Assembly (NCBI GenBank): GCA_937891125.1
Contig: CALAEZ010000035.1
Span: 1-14,718, forward strand
Source of the DNA: an uncultured Treponema sp.
Lineage (GTDB): Bacteria; Spirochaetota; Spirochaetia; Treponematales; Treponemataceae
Direction: 5' to 3'
DNA length: 14,718 nucleotides
The notes under the pieces were generated by a model. That model did no database searches. It saw only the letters and a program-made list of their open reading frames with translations, and was not told the DNA's origin. A program made the position numbers and the translations under genes. Shown in pieces: positions 13,709 to 14,718 of the stretch. Each line of letters starts with the position of its first letter. Positions within the stretch are counted from its first letter, which is position 1.

Positions 13709-14081
13709 ACTACTCGATACGAATGTAATCATACGCTACATTAAAGATGAAGGCGGTCTTGACGACATATTTCAGGAACAAGAACTGTTTTACTCATCTG
13801 TAACACTCGGCGAGTTGCTTTTTGGAGCTGAATGTTCTCAGCGGAAAGAAGAAAACAAAAAAGTGTATTCCGAATTCTGTGCCGAGCTTGAAGAAATAAA
13901 ACCGGATGCTGTTGTTGCCCCTTTTTATGCAAAAATCAAAGCGCAGCTAAAAGCCGATGGTCACCCAATTCCCGAAAATGACATCTGGATTAGCGCTTGT
14001 GCCATGGCTTACGGACTGACAATTGTTACTGCGGATAAGCATTTTTCACTCATAAAAGGACTCACCCTAGAAAGCAGATAA
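13698..14081 (+). CDS. vapC: PIN-domain ribonuclease toxin, VapC type
   Basis: This 127-residue PIN-domain protein has the expected metal-binding acidic residues: Asp in LLDTNVIIRYI near the N-terminus, Glu in TLGELLFG, Asp in PENDIWISACA, and Asp in TIVTADKHF. VapC toxins cleave RNA, often initiator tRNA or rRNA, when the antitoxin is lost. The start at ATG 13698 lies within the 3' end of the antitoxin gene. All acidic residues are present and the frame is intact, so it is probably functional. It sits between the GRE operon and a broken symporter gene, where it may stabilise the region. Confidence 0.9.
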   Translation: MNGKLLDTNVIIRYIKDEGGLDDIFQEQELFYSSVTLGELLFGAECSQRKEENKKVYSEFCAELEEIKPDAVVAPFYAKIKAQLKADGHPIPENDIWISACAMAYGLTIVTADKHFSLIKGLTLESR

Positions 14082-14118
14082 AGCATTGCTGGAAAAGACT
14101 GCAGCAAGGAGCGTTTCT

Positions 14119-14718
14119 ATGCATATCATCGAAAAAATCAGTAACTTTGTGGGGAAGATGATGGCCGTCATTGTTCTTGGCCTTGCGGCGCTTTCGCTTT
14201 TTTTGCCTGCGTCGGGACTGTGGATTTCGCTTTCTTGGGTCAACTATCTGCTCATGGTGGTTATGTTCGGCATGGGCTTAACGCTCCGGCTGGAATACTT
14301 CAGGCTGATTTTTACGCGCCCAAAGGATATTTTGCTCGGCTGTGCGGCGCAGTTTATCATCATGCCGGCGCTTGCGTTCCTGTTGAGCCGGATTTTTGGA
14401 CTGGAGCCGGCGCACTGGTCTTTGTTGTGGTTAGCCTGCACAATCTTCTGGGCTACGGCTGCGGCTTTGGGCTTGGAACGCTGCTCCGGCTCTCTGTGCC
14501 CAAAACAAAGGCGCTTTCGATTGAAATCGGTATGCAAAACTCAGGCCTGGCATCAAGCCTTGCCGCCACGGCCTTTCCCTCTCTTGCCATGGCAACGGTA
14601 CCAGGCGCTGTTTTTTCTGTCTGGCACAATATTTCCGGCGCCATCCTTGCAAACCTGTATCTGCGCTGGGGCACGGAGCGGCAGGGATTGGAGCGCAGAT
14701 ACAGGTTTGCAAGGATGG
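14119..14718 (+). pseudogene. BASS-family (bile acid:sodium symporter) gene with internal deletion and frame change, cut by the window end
   Basis: AAGGAG (14106-14111) precedes ATG 14119. The first ~97 residues look like a normal BASS N-terminus: hydrophobic helices including NYLLMVVMFGMGLTL, ending near IFGLEPA at about 14410. After that point this frame stays open but gives Trp/Cys/Pro/Arg-rich nonsense. In the frame whose codons begin at 14406, a clear BASS C-terminal half appears instead: HNLLGYGCGFGLGTLLR, then SIEIGMQNSGLA, then VFSVWHNISGAILANLYLRW. The central part, including the usual PGGTASN-type segment and several helices, is missing, roughly 100 or more residues by comparison with the family. 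The gene is therefore a deletion derivative, or the assembly has lost sequence here. Members import pantoate, bile acids or other organic anions with sodium. Confidence 0.75.
14641..14718. repeat. Perfect 27-bp inverted repeat ending exactly at the window end
   Basis: Bases 14641-14667 are the exact reverse complement of 14692-14718, with a 24-base spacer. The left arm encodes normal BASS C-terminal residues (AILANLYLR), so the right arm looks like a copied foldback of it. Ending on the last base of the window suggests a contig-end chimera or foldback rather than a natural terminator; no T tract can be seen. Confidence 0.9.

Noticed and set aside
14085..14107. TTGCTG/CAGCAA inverted repeat after the toxin gene as a terminator
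   Set aside because: Only six base pairs with a ten-base loop and no T tract; the right arm runs into the ribosome binding site of the next gene.
1..14718. CRISPR arrays, tRNA or rRNA genes, insertion sequences
   Set aside because: No regularly spaced repeats, no cloverleaf or rRNA-like sequence, and no transposase or integrase motif seen on either strand by eye.

Overview
The window is about 14.7 kb of moderately GC-rich bacterial DNA packed with genes in short-spaced operons. Every pathway visible is compatible with anaerobic life: an oxygen-sensitive glycyl radical enzyme with its radical-SAM activase, and no oxygenases. A host-associated anaerobe is likely. A spirochaete of the Treponema type is my best guess from general gene style, but nothing here proves it.

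Layout. (1) Positions 1-2810 (+): the 3' end of a gene I read tentatively as a radical-SAM enzyme, a small PNPOx-like flavin-fold protein, a lipoprotein substrate-binding protein of the SsuA/NMT1 type, and its SsuC/TauC-type permease. No ATPase for this transporter lies in the window. (2) Positions 2818-5864: a MocR/PdxR-type regulator (-) divergent from pdxS-pdxT (+), the two-subunit PLP synthase. The 111-bp divergent region carries direct and inverted repeats that look like operators. (3) Positions 5892-13394 (+): after a strong terminator, a promoter-like region leads one long operon. It holds a glycyl radical enzyme (GRE), its activase, a complete Ssu-type ABC importer (permease, ATPase, binding protein) and a MetY-like PLP enzyme of sulfur amino-acid metabolism. 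(4) Positions 13487-14081: an AT-richer VapBC-type toxin-antitoxin pair. (5) Positions 14119-14718: a broken bile-acid:sodium-symporter (BASS) gene with an internal deletion. The window ends in a perfect 27-bp inverted repeat that may be an assembly foldback.

How the parts may work together. The GRE matches the residue pattern I recall for isethionate sulfite-lyase (IslA): Arg, Gln, Trp, Cys, Glu, Arg and the radical Gly all fall at a constant +11 offset. One substrate-pocket position is Gln where I recall Phe in IslA. My working model is that the ABC importer brings in a small organosulfonate, the GRE cleaves its C-S bond, and the MetY-like enzyme helps capture released sulfur. PdxST would supply PLP for the MetY-like enzyme and for sensing by the MocR regulator. 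The substrate is unknown, and no sulfite reductase or aldehyde/ketone-processing enzyme is present in the window. The GRE-ABC-MetY operon is the best candidate for an undescribed system.
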